From: Aporrectodea caliginosa
Taxonomy: Eukaryota; Annelida; Clitellata; Crassiclitellata; Lumbricidae
NCBI GenBank assembly: GCA_020284085.1
Contig: JACEVL010000432.1
Coordinates: forward strand, 324,028-388,027
DNA: 64,000 nt
Direction: 5' to 3'
Numbering within the stretch: the first letter of the stretch is position 1; every line of letters starts with the position of its first letter. Below the pieces are notes generated by a model. That model made no database searches, was not told where the DNA came from, and worked only from the letters and a program-made list of their open reading frames with translations. The translations under genes were made by a program, and so were the position numbers. Below, piece by piece: positions 1 through 11,378 of this stretch.

Positions 1-449
1 CGCTCTAGGGTGGGTGACTGGGTGTGTAGTGTCCTTGAAAACGTTACGAAGCGTTAGGTGGGTGTGGAGCTGAACGTTGCGTAAAAGCTTTTACCGACAC
101 TAGACATGATGCGATCGAAGTCCAAACTTCGTGCCATTGAATTAGAACTTAACTAAGACACGCAATAGTATAGGCCCTAAATCAACACTAAATTAGTGTT
201 TAATTGTTTAATACACTGCCGCCGAAGGATCCAATACCAGCAGATCATCAATTTTGCAAACTGCCTGCGCTTCTTCAAGATACTAACCCCGATAATACGC
301 TTTCACATAGTAAGTTTATCTCAAATGATTTTTCGGAACAATAATTACGTAACAATTGGGGTGTGGGTCTAAGGAAACGTTACGAAGCGTTATAGGGTTG
401 GTGGGTGGGTCAAAAACGGTTATTTTCGGCGTTACGTGCAATGACCCCT
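1..449. mobile_element. MITE, right part (left end outside window)
   Basis: The right end reads as a terminal repeat when reverse-complemented (GGGGTCATTGCACGTAACGC), followed by a stretch of GGTGGGTGGG type. Near both ends of the segment the string AACGTTACGAAGCGTTA recurs (about 41-56 and 379-394) beside GGTGGGT tracts, as expected for subterminal repeats. The blueprint resembles the MITEs at 6,238, 13,744 and 37,324. The left terminus and target duplication lie outside the window. Confidence 0.55.
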
Positions 450-1014
450 AAGATACTCTGGATAGTATACCAAGGTTTCTGGTAATTTACCCAGCAATAA
501 TATTAATAGGTCTATGTTCAATGTTCAGTCCAAGTCAGACATTCGTCAATACATATTCCAAGAAATTTAGTAGCATGGGTTTGGGATAGGGCAATTCCAT
601 CAACTGATAACTTTGTCTGGAGATCCAGGATTCTTATCTGCTTAGAATGGAATATTATAAAGCATGATTCTTTTTATTGAGCCACGGGCGATTGGTCCTA
701 AACCAGTCAGTTAGAATATTTAATTCAGTATTAAATATTTAAATGAGTTTGGGTAAAGAATCATGAGAAGAGAAAGCATTCGTATCATCAGCAAACAAGA
801 TAAGTTTTATAGTGTAAGTAGACGCTGGAGTGATGGAAAATCATAGTGTAAGTAGAAGCGGAATTGATGCTGAAACTGAATGTTACAATGTGCGAATAAT
901 AATTTACAGAACGCTAAAACGATAAATTATCTTATATAGTTTGAATATAATACGTTAAAATGGAGTTGACTATGAGCCTACAGGGGAGTAATCGAAGATG
1001 CTGAAATGGAGTTT
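450..1014. other. AT-rich stretch, nothing recognised
   Basis: No credible reading frame or repeat structure apart from a short near-duplication of 'catagtgtaagtaga' around 806-856. Confidence 0.4.
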
Positions 1015-2930
1015 TAGGGGAACCCGGGGCAAGTTGGCCGGTGGGGCAAGTTGGTTGTGCGGTCCTGTGAGTTAACGGGGAGGTAGTGAAAAAGATTGCA
1101 GTACTTCTTAAGGTCGAGGCCATATGTGGTGACTTTTATGCGCATATGAATTTTCGCTGCGAATTTTTGTGGATTTTTTGCTGAATAAAAGGTAATTTTA
1201 AATCTTAAGCAAACTTATTTCGTGAAATGTTCAATTCTCTATATATCGCAAACTATAGGGACTAAAAATGTGAAATTTGTACAATGTTTAGCGACATTTT
1301 TGTGGCATTGAACGGCATGTTGCTCATGGTTGAAATTATTCGCGTTGTCCCGCGATATGTGGTTTTAGAAAAATTGTCTACTGGGGCAAGACGGTTGGGG
1401 CAAGTTGGTTGCTTCAACCAACTTGCCCCTTGAAGCAACCAACTTGCCCCTCACTGTTATTTTGTGTTATGTTAACATTAAGCCTATAATAACAATCTTA
1501 CAGGGCCTAACTATTATGTATTACATCTTGAGACCAAAGTCTAAAGAAATGATCTGCTGTATTGTCTTTTTACAAGGGCTATTATGCTCATATCTTGACG
1601 TATTTGCTACGACTCCAACCAAAGAGAACTCTCCTGAGCTTCTGTAGATTGGACTTTATGTTGCCAATACGAATCAAGTTATAGTCATCCTCAGATATGT
1701 GACACCTAACTCTGCGCAAGTCACTGATAAGCATGTGTGACAAATTAAAATACGAGTAACTACTAACATAGTTGGTAAAGGACTTAGTAGATTTAAAATG
1801 ACACCCAGGTTATTCTTGAGCAGAATCACCAACTCAGTAAGTGAGCCTATAGCGAGTCTCTAGTTTTGAAACATTTAAACATAGACGTCTTAATAATAGC
1901 TGGCCATGATTTAAGCTGTTCAAACTTTTTCAGCTCAGTGATCAGCAGCAGAAATTCAAATTTTAATGATATTGAGGTGGAGCCTAGTGGTCACAATATA
2001 AGACTTCTCTCCTGAAAGGCAATGGACAACAGCTGTGCGGTGTGCGGAAGCAATTACAAGATAAACTGTCAAATGAATTTAAGTATCATCGCTTAAAAAT
2101 GATACCCTAGTGAATGACTGCCAAGCTATGTACCTAGTGGTGTGGTATACATTGTGAACAAGCGAGCAAACGCCGAACCTTAAGTGACACCATGCATTAG
2201 AAAAGCCTTGGAAGGAAATGCCATACTGACTAAGTGCAGGGACATAATTAATTATATATATTGGAAACCAATTCAGTGTAGGCCTAATGTTCAGAAACCC
2301 AAAACAATGTTGCTGTCAATGCAAAAATGTGGATGGACGCACCATCAAAAGCAGGATAGTCATGAGGAACAAGTGCTGTCACCTTACTCTTATCCATTGT
2401 GCAATCTATTAGGCTACTTTGATGATGATGTGCCTCATGTTTTAATTAAATCAACCTTCTAAAGGTGAACGGAATCGACACTTTACAATATTAAGTTTAT
2501 GACTTCACTTACGACTCTCATTTATGTAGGGTCTGTAACTCTGTATTCGTTATTGTTGATGAGTATTGTTTATTATTGGCATGATCACTACTATAATATC
2601 GCATGAGTAGGCCTCTAATTAATAGGCCTATGTATTACAATAAACCAACTTGAGTCAACAGCAAGCTACTTGAACGATGGGTATATCCAACTTGCCCCAT
2701 TGGTGCATCCAACTTGGCCCATGGTCGGGGCAAGTTGGTTGTTCTGACTCATTATTTTCTTCAGTGATTATTACTTTGTTCTTAATTATGTAAGATAAAT
2801 CTTTTATGTAGTATGAATAACAATTGATTATAGCAATGTTTTGATATAAAACAAATTCTGCTGATAACAAGCCATCATGTTTAAATTAGGAAAAATGTAA
2901 ACACCAACCAACTTGCCCCGCTTTCCCCTA
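1015..2930. mobile_element. TIR element with GGGGCAAGTTGG repeats
   Basis: Starts TAGGGGAACCCGGGGCAAGTTGG-like and ends with the inverse (CCAACTTGCCCCGCTTTCCCCTA). Both ends abut TA, so a TA target duplication is possible. The motif GGGGCAAGTTGG also occurs inside, near 1,044, 1,397-1,450 and 2,685-2,745, in both orientations. No transposase is visible; the two open frames inside (1,405-1,647, 2,184-2,462) look fortuitous. A segment at about 1,985-2,130 resembles part of the L2 relic at 47.86-47.97 kb, so an older LINE piece may lie inside. Confidence 0.55.
1397..1450. repeat. Overlapping perfect inverted repeats
   Basis: The 20 bases at 1,397-1,416 are exactly inverted at 1,431-1,450. The inner 14 bases also pair with 1,416-1,429, so two alternative hairpins compete. 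The arms are the GGGGCAAGTTGGTTG motif of the surrounding element. Confidence 0.85.
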
Positions 2931-2979
2931 CCGATTAAGCTTAGTCCTATTGTTAAAAACTTAGAAAGCTAATAATTTG

Positions 2980-3009
2980 AGAGAGAGACAGAGAGACAGA
3001 GAGACAGAT
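2980..3009. repeat. Microsatellite (GAGA/GACA)n
   Basis: Short purine-rich run of GAGAGACA units just outside the preceding element. Confidence 0.9.
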
Positions 3010-4257
3010 AGGCCTACGTACAATAAAATACACATTTTTAACAGAGGAAAATGAATAGTTTTCATAAAAAATGGAAAGTGAGGAGAGCTTACTTAAAATT
3101 ACAGAGGCATAGGCTATGGTGCAGAGCTGCAGGAGTAACCACCATACACTGTAAAATTGTAGCCTTTAGGGTTTATTTACGATGCTGCAGTATAAAACTT
3201 TATTGTAATTTCTGAAACGTTACCAGAGTCATTATAATGAGTATACAGCCGAAAGACGTGCCAGCAGTCAGCTGCCTATACGCCGAGGCTAAGAAAGTGC
3301 AAAGTCGCCGCGCACGTCTCGAGAGAAAGAAACTTGAAACCATTGTAGACTGAAAAAATTAATTACGACACATTTTGTCAATATGGGTTTTTGCTAACAT
3401 TTTAACGGTGCAAAGATGGTTGATAGGAAGGTTTCTAGCTTGAAAAGATGGTGAGCGACATAGCGAACTGACAGTTTTCTAAGTTGCATAAGACACACAC
3501 TTGCAAGAAACTTACGACTGTTAGGCAGTGAAGCTGTGAAACGAAGGCTAGCATGGTAAACTTAGGACTTAGCTTGTATGCGTCCATTTTTGAAGGATTG
3601 CATAGCGAATTTGTAAGTTTTTAGGTTGCAATAACAAATTGAATGAAAACTTATATAGTACACGTGTTACTTTACAGGTTGAACAGCTAGATTCGGTGTA
3701 TGTTCTTGAGGAAAAGCTTTATGTAGGCCCTATGGTAAAATTTGCAAATATTATGTTGCGAGGAAATTGGACGTACGAACCTGCCTAGGAAGGCAGAGAA
3801 CCAAAAGAAGAGATGTTGCGAGGGTACATGCGATGGTGTTTTTTCATACTAAACCTACGACTTTCCATGTTTCAACTCCATATACGTGCGTTGAATTGAA
3901 GGTTTTAATCGAATTGCTGGTACATGTAGTTCTCAGCTTGCACACTGGAGAGCCGCAACGTAGCTGGTCACAGCCTTTCAATATGGGATGGCATCGCGCG
4001 TTCCGGCGGTGGCGTCCCATGAACGCTCACCCGCTCCATCGGCTGCGGTGTCGTGTCGACGTTAGGGCGGAGCAGGTGCTAAGGGCGTGCTTATGTCACT
4101 TTGGCAAAGTTTATTCGATTGTTCGACATGTCAAAGATACTAACTAATTGTGACAGAAAGCCTAAGGCGAAGAGTTTAGCCTAGTTATATTGTATGTATA
4201 CGAAGAAACGTGTATATCTGATTAAAAATTTATTGAAATGGAACTCGTCTTGGTTTG
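3010..4257. other. Unassigned sequence
   Basis: A 126-codon open frame (3,767-4,147, +) has no motif I recognise and lies in a locally GC-richer patch at 3,950-4,090. A phrase near 3,280-3,300 ('gccgaggctaagaaa') resembles the body of the SINE at 35.29 kb, so part may be repeat-derived. Confidence 0.35.
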
Positions 4258-4261
4258 TTCA

Positions 4262-4478
4262 GGAGGAATTGATAGGCTGGCTCTCTATAATTGGGAGGAA
4301 TTGATAGGCTGGTTCTCTATAATTGGGAGGAATTGATAGGCTGGCTCTCTATAATTGGGAGGAATTGATAGGCTGGTTCTCTATAATTGGGAGGAATTGA
4401 TAGGCTGGTTCTCTATAATTGGGAGGAATTGATAGGCCTGGCTCTCTATTGGGAGGAATTGATAGGCTGGCTCTTTAT
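4262..4478. repeat. 32-bp minisatellite, about 7 units
   Basis: Unit GGAGGAATTGATAGGCTGG followed by YTCTCTATAATTG, head to tail, with a one-base insertion and a short deletion in the last units. No reading frame is favoured. Confidence 0.95.
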
Positions 4479-4559
4479 TTGATTACTACTCATTATATTT
4501 ATGACCTGCTATACCGGTTGGGAAGGATATATGCCTACCGTTGCGTACCATACGAGGTT

Positions 4560-5281
4560 TCAGCCCGCTCTCCATAGTATAACGGTGGTGCCGTCCGGTC
4601 TCTTGCCATCCGAGCGCAGCATGCCCCGAGGCTCCTTAACCGCTGGGAAGCCGGATTTGATCACACTGCGATGGATCAAATCGTTGATGGCGGCGTGTCG
4701 GGCCACGCGAACAAATCCCAAAGGGGAAAGGGTTTGTGCCTCTAACGGTAACCAGCGCGCCGCATGCGCAGCCATGAGGTTGGCATACGTTGGCCCCCCA
4801 GACGAAGGCCAACCGACACCCTGATGGCCTCATCGCTAAGCCTGAGGCCGCAGGATGTAATCGGCATAGGATGCATCCAATGGCTGGCATGCTGGAAGGA
4901 CACGGTTTTCAGGCGCGTCTGTTCACTCAGCTCTGTGGTGGAAAGGAGTAGTTCTGAGTGCTCTCTTTGAAGAATCGGTTTCTCCCATTTGGCTTGTATA
5001 CGGGCTGGATAGTATTCCGTCAACGACAACCCAGTTATTGTCTGCGAGAGTATGCAGAGGTTCGTGTAATGCAAATCCGGTTGATTGTCCAGCACGCATA
5101 AGATGTTCGACTGGAGCTCTGAGGTGCCAGCGGCCGATGCTAGAAAAGCGGGAAGTGCCAGCGATGACGCCCTACGAATGTCCAGTCCGCCTAACCCAAT
5201 GGGTAAGGTAGATTGTTGCCACTGCGTGTCTATAAAGTCCGATTGAAAATCTGCTTTGGTATAGAAAGAAGGTGATTCCAA
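4560..5281 (-). pseudogene. R2-like LINE, C-terminal part of ORF (relic)
   Basis: Two overlapping minus frames read through what I take to be the C-terminal region of a non-LTR retrotransposon. First comes a segment with LPIGLGGLDIRRASSLALPAF (about 5,205-5,145), then a Cys/His cluster (CQPHGCACGA, near 4,800), then RHAAINDLI and SDGKRPDGTTVI (near 4,590). RPDG followed by a hydrophobic strand fits the PD-(D/E)XK endonuclease of the R2/R4/NeSL type rather than an APE-type nuclease. A frameshift separates the two frames near 4,775. The clade name is an inference. Related pieces lie at 7,545-7,985 and 8,160-8,740. The upstream end merges into the inverted-repeat arm at 5,236. Confidence 0.55.
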
Positions 5282-5655
5282 TCTGGCAAGGATGGAACAT
5301 TGTTTAGATGTTTAGGCCTAATTGTCCAACCACAGCAGTAGATGCCTCATCAACAAGTTGGACAGAGCGTTCAACCGATTGTGTGTGGCATGGAAGTTCG
5401 GGAAAGAGAAGTGTTGGCACAGACTCACTGGAGAAAAAATTCTTCAAGGTCAGCTTTGAAAAATTTGGAAATGACCGGCGGTGTTGTTACTTTTACGTTT
5501 TGCCGATGAATCAGGTCTCTGTAATCATTTGCAGCAAAGTCAAGTTTTGGAATAGAAAATTCACGTATTCTGTTTTTCTGCTGACATTCATTTCTCGATC
5601 GCAAGACTCTGCGTAGTCCTAGAACACGGATATCCTTCCAAGTGTCGGTTAGGAT
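5236..5655 (-). pseudogene. Inverted-repeat arm 1: TE protein family C-terminus
   Basis: This segment is the imperfect reverse complement of about 6,785-7,230. Read on the minus strand it carries the same decayed coding sequence as arm 2 (an 'ERSVQLVDEAS'-type stretch, then a 'SFYTKADFQ' stretch) with a frameshift in the ACACAC run. I recognise the motif order HTQ-x-x-ER ... EAS ... FxTKxDF as the C-terminal end of a multicopy, uncharacterised TE-linked protein family in invertebrate genomes. The family's N-terminal part appears at 16.0-16.6 kb. Confidence 0.55.
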
Positions 5656-6237
5656 TCGATTAGCTGTGGTTATCCATATGGAGTGCTACATGGCACCTGG
5701 GTTACGCCTAGCCAAAAATTAAGAGCAGTAACCCTTTATCACAGAGGTTTGTAACTTTGTATGCCAATTGTATTCAAATGAATTGCCACTGCGAAATCTA
5801 ATGGAGCGTCTCGACGGTGTCACTGCAGGCCCACGTGCATTTACAGGGTCAGTCGGCAAAGCCCATGGTATACTGTGAACAACTCCCAGTTATTTTGTTT
5901 GCGAAAATTGACGTTGATTTTCTGCAAGTCACAGCTAATAATCTTAGCACTAATCAAAAGTATTTGTTTGAAATAATTCTTAAACAATGATGAATAAGTA
6001 TTGCTCTCAATCTCTGGTCTGGAGGGTCTACTTATGTTGCAATTAATATGGATATCCACAGCTAATCAAATCCTACGTCTGTATGTTGCAAGAGAATGCC
6101 CGTCAGACAATATGAGAACATTGACGACATAAGCCGTAAGATGTGTTTTACATCAAAATGAAACCCTCGCGCAAATATGGTTCTATGTATCTTTGGCGTA
6201 CAATCTCCAGATAGCGTTACCTACCGGAAGTCTTTAA

Positions 6238-6690
6238 GGCTGTCCATTAATTATGTCAACAAATTTTTAGGCATTATTTGACCCCTCCCCTTGTCAACAA
6301 CTGTCAAACATTGATATAGACCCCCTTCAAAAATTATGTCAACAATCCCAGACCCCCCCCCTACAAAAAGAAACAAAATGGCTCAAATACATGTAGAATA
6401 GATTTTTTTAAAATATTTTTTACACTAAAAAATGCAATCTCGAATTTCAAAATATAGGCCTATGTTTAGTTTATTACCAGCTATTTAGTAGTATTAAACA
6501 TTAAGCACTTTATACATTTTTAGCATTTCTTAATGTTTTCGCTACCATTTGGAAGGGTTCTGTGTTGATTTATTGGAGAAAAATTTCTTGACGTCAACTT
6601 GTACCGAGCCCCCTCCCCTTGTCAACAACTGTCAAACTTTTCCAAAACCCTCCTTCCCTATTTTGTTGACACATAATTAATGGACGACTC
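6238..6690. mobile_element. MITE, TIR GTCCATTAATTATG
   Basis: The left end is GGCTGTCCATTAATTATG then TCAACAAA; the right end is its inverse with a two-base insertion (TTGTTGACACATAATTAATGGACGA). Subterminal CCCCTCCCCTTGTCAACAACTGTC occurs near both ends (about 6,282 and 6,608). There is no coding capacity. It sits in the spacer of the inverted repeat, so it probably inserted after that structure formed. Confidence 0.7.
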
Positions 6691-6784
6691 ATAAGGCAGT
6701 TATCGACCAGGTAATAATAATGAATTAGATTATTTGGATATCCAGAAAGCATCCTTCTTTGGATATCCAAAACGCATCCTACTG

Positions 6785-7230
6785 GGAATGATAACCAACA
6801 CTCGGAAGCATATCCGTGCTCTAGGAAATCGAGAAAACATTTCAATCGGTAAATGAATGTCAACAGAAAAACGGAATACGTGAATTTTCTATTCCAGAAC
6901 GTAACTCTAGGCCTACTGCAAATGATTACATCGACCTGATTGATTGGCAAAACGAAAAGCAACAGAAACACCGATCATTTCCAAACTTTTCAAAGCTGAC
7001 CTTGAAGAATTTATCGCCAGTGAGTGTGTGCCAAGTTGCCAACACTCCACTTTCCCGAATTTCTATGCCACACACACACAGTCGATTGAGCGCTCTCTCC
7101 AACTTGTTGATGAGGCATCTACTGCTGTGGTTAGACAATTAGGCCTAAACATCTATACAATGTTCCATCCTTGCCAGATTGGAATCACGGGAACTAATAC
7201 CTTCTTTCTATACCAAAGCAGATTTTCAAT
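6785..7230 (+). pseudogene. Inverted-repeat arm 2: TE protein family C-terminus
   Basis: The plus frame from 6,944 reads TPIISKLFKADLEEFI, then FYATHTQSIERSLQLVDEAS, then shifts frame before a 'SFYTKADFQ' stretch near 7,205. Arm 1 is the inverted counterpart. Family memory places HTQ-x-x-ER near the C-terminus, with an acidic helix before it. The arm carries about 13 bases near 7,187 that arm 1 lacks. It cannot make a full protein. Confidence 0.6.
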
Positions 7231-7544
7231 CAGAGTTCAATCAATAGAATAAAATAAATGAGTATTGACTCACTTTTCAATGATTAGTGCCATAGTATAG
7301 TCTACAACTGTTGGAATTGCTTATAATGTTTAGTGTTTGTTGTTTATTTAATATTGCTGACATACAGTTATTTTGTTAATTTTAATTTGCAAGGTCATTA
7401 AATACGTCATAATTAAATGCTTAAATACTATTACAATTATCGTTTTACATTTAAAATATTAATTGAAATTTTTATAAATTCGACAATTTTTAAATTGTAA
7501 AATTTTAGACAGAAGTAGCCGATTACAATTGGGCGTTAGCCACC
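7231..7544. other. AT-rich, nothing recognised
   Basis: Very AT-rich sequence with no supported reading frame. Confidence 0.4.
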
Positions 7545-7985
7545 CGATTTCTTGCGTAGGGCGAATAGAGTGCCACCGAATAGCAGTGGTCGCAATGTCT
7601 CGTGGCAGGTGTCTTTCAGTAGCAAGTTGACCAAGGCAGTGATGGCCACAACAAGAGAGGGCCCAGCATCTGGCGAATTGATCAACTCCAGGAGGTGCTG
7701 TGGGTGAAGTCAGTCCGCGCCGCCCGCAGAGCCTGCTGGAAAAGTGCGGATAAGATTCCGGATTTCCGTCTCCATGATTTGGATTGGTTGAGTGATAGGC
7801 GGAGCTGGAATCGGAGGACCATCCGGTGGAGGAGAGGGGTGCTTCGAACGCAGTTCTGCGAACGTTTGTTCACAGACTTGGGCCGGCACCTCTCCCGAAC
7901 ATAGTATTTTTGCGGTCGCCATGATGCTTCCGTCCTCTAGTTTAGCCTCGACCGCTGTTGCAATGTAGTGGTTGCTACCGAGCGT
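7545..7985 (-). pseudogene. R2-like LINE, N-terminal RT region (relic)
   Basis: The minus strand reads a short linker (SGEVPAQVCEQTFAELRSKH), a proline-rich hinge (PSPPPDGPPIPAPP), then IRTFPAGSAGGADGLTPQHL and, after about 40 residues, LRPLLFGGTLFAL. This order matches the entry to the reverse-transcriptase domain in the same LINE type whose C-terminus lies at 4,560-5,281. The RT catalytic core is absent, so the two pieces are not one continuous element. Confidence 0.55.
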
Positions 7986-8025
7986 CTTCCTGTTGCTAAT
8001 TGAACGAGCTGGTTGGTCCGGATAA

Positions 8026-8104
8026 AAAATAATAACAATAATAATATTATTTTTATTAGGCCCCTATTATTATTACAATGACTTATTATTATTATTATTT
8101 TTCT
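8026..8104. repeat. AT-rich (ATT)n/(AAT)n microsatellite
   Basis: Interrupted ATT/AAT runs with the inverted phrase 'ggcccctattatta' inside. Confidence 0.8.
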
Positions 8105-8159
8105 AGTTCGAGGTAGGGGCCTATAAATGATCCCTCAGGCTCTTAGAAACTATCCGAAG

Positions 8160-8740
8160 AGTTGTTTTTGTTCTGGAGTTAGCGGTCCTCGTCCTCGGTC
8201 AACTGTGCAAATGTGCCTCGAAATGCAACAACGTTATATCGTTGCGTGCATAATTATAAATGATAGGCGCTGAAAAAGATGTGTGGTCTCGAGTGGGTTT
8301 CCCGTTACCGCGGTCAAGCGCCGAACTAGCTCTGCCAAGAACTCCAGGCCTGATCTGTTGATGAGACCCAGCGTTTCAAATACAATGGGGACAAAATTAT
8401 GTGTTGCGGGGAGGTCTGCGTATTTCGCATTTTCCGTGTTTCGGCCAATTCGGCCGCTGCCCCGGTGTTGTCGGTGTCAGATGAATGTACGATGCGGCGC
8501 ATGTGTGGATACTGGTGGCGCCCAGGCGATGTATTTGCCTCTTGCCCACGGGATCAACATCGCTACGTCAGGACGTTTGCCATCACTGAGGAGCAGGCCA
8601 GGCGGTTCTTTGGTGCTTAGGGTGTCTGCTCTCTGGAGGGCTCTCATATGATGTCGTTCAATGCCAAGTGTCTGCTGGCTGGCCCCCAGATTGTTTGCAC
8701 ACCAGACCGTGGTGTCCTCCCTGATCCGCCATCTCGCCAC
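8160..8740 (-). pseudogene. R2-like LINE, second C-terminal copy
   Basis: Minus frames read STKEPPGLLLSDGKRPD, then IPWARGKYIAW and THAPHRTFI (8,640-8,477), then, after a frame change, HNFVPIVFETLGLINRSGLEF and LVRRLTAVTGKPTR (8,400-8,290). RPD followed by W-x(7)-W fits the endonuclease region of the same LINE type, and the FVPIxxETLG phrase is its usual C-terminal end. Its order relative to 7,545-7,985 means two separate copies lie side by side. Confidence 0.55.
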
Positions 8741-8784
8741 AATGACACTTGTGTGGCGCGCTGAGATCTATTCCCAAGCGTAAG

Positions 8785-9183
8785 CCTATCGCCACCCTGA
8801 CAGCCTTGATTTCCTACTCAAATCTTTCCCCACCTTTGAGGAGCTTTGCAAAAAAGCTGACATTGACCTCTTTAGAAACATCTTAACAAATACTAGCCAC
8901 ACCCTCCACGACCTTCTCCCCTCTGTCAATTGTAGGTCTACTGGTCATGACCTGTGCCCACTGCCCACGCTCACATAACCGTGTTCTCCCTAGAATTGAC
9001 TCCCTTACCAAGCGCGGATTCTTAGCTAGGATGTTGTACAGTTAGACATCTGTTTTCTAGTTGACTTAATTTTCGTCTAATTATTCGTTTTCTTTATACA
9101 TAAATTATTTCTTACTTTTGTATGTAAAGCGCTGAGCGTTTGCTTGCGTTTAATAAAGAACATTCTTACTTACTTACTTACTC
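8785..9183 (+). mobile_element. LINE 3' end with (TTAC)n tail
   Basis: A short plus frame reads HPDSLDFLLKSFPTFEELC and DLFRNILTNTSHTLHDLLP, the far C-terminus of an I/Jockey-type LINE polymerase. About 170 bases of 3' UTR follow ('gtatgtaaagcgctgagcg', then AATAAA) and a TTAC tail at 9,165-9,182. 5' truncated. Confidence 0.65.
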
Positions 9184-9930
9184 AATCAGCAGTAATTACA
9201 TTCAACACTTGACCTGACCTTGCCTCACTGTGAAACAAATTACGTCACTATTACGTTTCGAATGTCAGCAATCTAATCAGACGACCAATCCTTGGGATTT
9301 TTCCCAAGATATTGGAATTTTGGAGGTCGACTTGGGATCTGGGGATTTTTCATAGCAATCTTGTTTTTCTCTAATATAAGGTGTACAGACTAGTTTTTAC
9401 CGTATTTTTCAACAGTGGCAAAAAATTAGATAAGAAAAAACTCGCTGTAAGACGTTTATTATTATTTTTCTTACTTGTAAACATAGTAATTTGTTATTCA
9501 ATGTTGTAGGCCTACTATGTTTTCTTAGAGTTCTTAGCTAGGAATTTTTTGTGAATAATTGTGATTGTTACAACGCATATCATATTTCATCACAACTTTT
9601 TCGTTTTCACCAACTTGGGATTTTTGTGCACGCTTTAGGCCAAGGTTTCTATATTAAAGGATTGGTTACTCGTGAAAATATCGTGTACTTCCGGTTTAAG
9701 GCTACGAGCCTGGCGCCACCTGGCGATGCAGGTGTAAGAAGGGTTTATGGACATAAAAAAGCACGGACGACCCGATGTGATGTTCAGCAATTAATTGCAC
9801 GAATTTGAAGAAAACAAATCAGAATATTTTCTTTCAGTTTCTAAGGAACAAAGAAAGGTAAATAATAATAAATATAAAGATATTTTTAATGACTTTCAAT
9901 TAAATAATCTAAACTATGGAGATAGGCGTT
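9184..9930. other. Unassigned, AT-rich
   Basis: No supported coding sequence. A GGCGCCACC phrase at about 9,712 also occurs at 10,270 and, inverted, near 13,717, the outskirts of the P-like region. Confidence 0.35.
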
Positions 9931-9931
9931 T

Positions 9932-9962
<31 letters not shown>

Positions 9963-10230
9963 TCTCTTTTATTGAAGCCAAATGAAAACACATAACATTT
10001 CAACATAAAGTATCAGGATTGGCCGCAAGAGGAGTCCCAAAGGGATCAAGATCCCGCTAACTAGGGACACCTAGAACAACATTTCAGAAATATACATAAT
10101 ATTATTAGCTAAATCCTTGATAAACAGTGCAACATCAAGTTTCGTACAGCAATGCAAACAGTATAGTGGTGGGCCTACATATCACACACAGTAAATGATT
10201 AACTCGATTCAAAACACTATGAAAATATAG
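9931..10230 (-). mobile_element. LINE 3' UTR with (TGAT)n tail
   Basis: On the minus strand this reads as a 3' UTR ('agttagcgggatcttgatccctttgggac ...' in part, then ATAAAAGAG) ending in GATT repeats. The phrase TTAGCGGGAT and the tail match the 3' UTR of the LINE at 52.48-54.42 kb, so it is the same family, 5' truncated. Confidence 0.65.
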
Positions 10231-10307
10231 AAAAACCGAAAACCTTAACAGTAACAGTTGGGATGTGTGGCGCCACCAAACGAACGGTTTGACGCGTTGT
10301 CAACAAC

Positions 10308-10416
10308 ATGGCTTCGAAGCGAGGAGGGATTTGTTGTGCTGCAATTAATTGTAGCGTAACCACGTACAATTCTCAAAATATTTCACTATTTAGATTTCCG
10401 AAAGATGCCGCGTGAG
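10308..10416 (+). CDS. THAP zinc-finger first exon (partial)
   Basis: From ATG 10,308 the frame reads MASKRGGICCAAINC, then SLFRFPKDA. This is the start of a THAP (C2CH) DNA-binding domain: the first cysteine pair and the FPKD motif are in place. The second Cys/His pair would be in a later exon, which I do not find. Two donors are possible: GTGAGG at 10,412, which avoids an in-frame TGA, or the stronger GTATGT at 10,417, which includes it. It could start a host THAP gene or a P-type transposase. The transposase relic nearby is on the opposite strand. Confidence 0.5.
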
Positions 10417-10429
10417 GTATGTATAACGT

Positions 10430-11378
10430 AGCCTATAAATTATTTTAATAAATGTTTGACGACTGCTGTCGGTGATATAGGCTACTTGACACACTTCTAT
10501 AGGCTACTTGACACACTTCTCAGGACTCGGTCCGCTCGAATAAATTATTGGTAAACGATTTTTCGGAAGCTATAAAAATACTAACAAAACTCCAGGGTGA
10601 AACTTTGCGTTGCTAGAGTGATGTTTGTGCAGTGATCAAATGCTTAATTCTGATGCAAGCTTGTAATGTAGCTTTATGTTCCCATTTTTTGAAGACCGCA
10701 TCGTACCCATCCTAGGTCCCACACACGTGCTAAGCTCTACCACCTAACACCAGTCCATTTATATAGGGCCTATACCTAACAATATGTATACATGTATCAG
10801 AATACTTGTATAGCGCCCTTTAAGTAGTCTGCACCTCTTATGTAAGAAACGAGCAGTCCCTTAAGCTAGCTCTGAAGCAGCCATGGGTATGAATTGTTAG
10901 TGACTTCATTTTCTGCCCTGGTTGGGATTTGAACGTTGAATTGGTCTTCAGCATGTCATCAACATCAACTTTATCATTATCGCCAGGAGCAGTTGCTGAG
11001 TGCTGTTGAGCAGAAATTCTATGAGTACCATTCTTTTAGCCAGTTTACTATGCCAATAGTAACTTTCGCTTTCTATATAACTGTATGACATTATGAAATT
11101 TTCAATGGGATAGACAGGGTTTAAAGTGGTGTGGGAACTGTGGGAACGGCGTTCCCACTGCTCACCCAAACCAAAGAAACTTTACTTTACCACTGGGGAT
11201 AGAGCTGACCTTATCTCATACTATCAGCCTTTTTCTGCAGCTGCTTCATCGTCTGCTAACCTGGCTATACATAAATAAATTTGCTTATAACATGCACTGC
11301 AAAATTCTATGATACGAATTGCTTAGTTATATGCTGTTATTGTTTTATTATGTGAGAACAGGTGTAAGAAGTGGAGAG
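10430..11378. other. Unassigned, possibly inside a P-like element
   Basis: No supported frame. A short direct repeat 'ataggctacttgacacacttct' occurs twice at 10,477-10,521. Confidence 0.3.

Noticed and set aside
3767..4147. 126-codon ORF
   Set aside because: No motif, no splice or promoter context, and the size is unremarkable for a locally GC-rich patch.
7682..7922. Overlapping plus-strand ORFs at the R2-like RT segment
   Set aside because: Shadows of the minus-strand frame, which carries the recognisable RT entry motifs.
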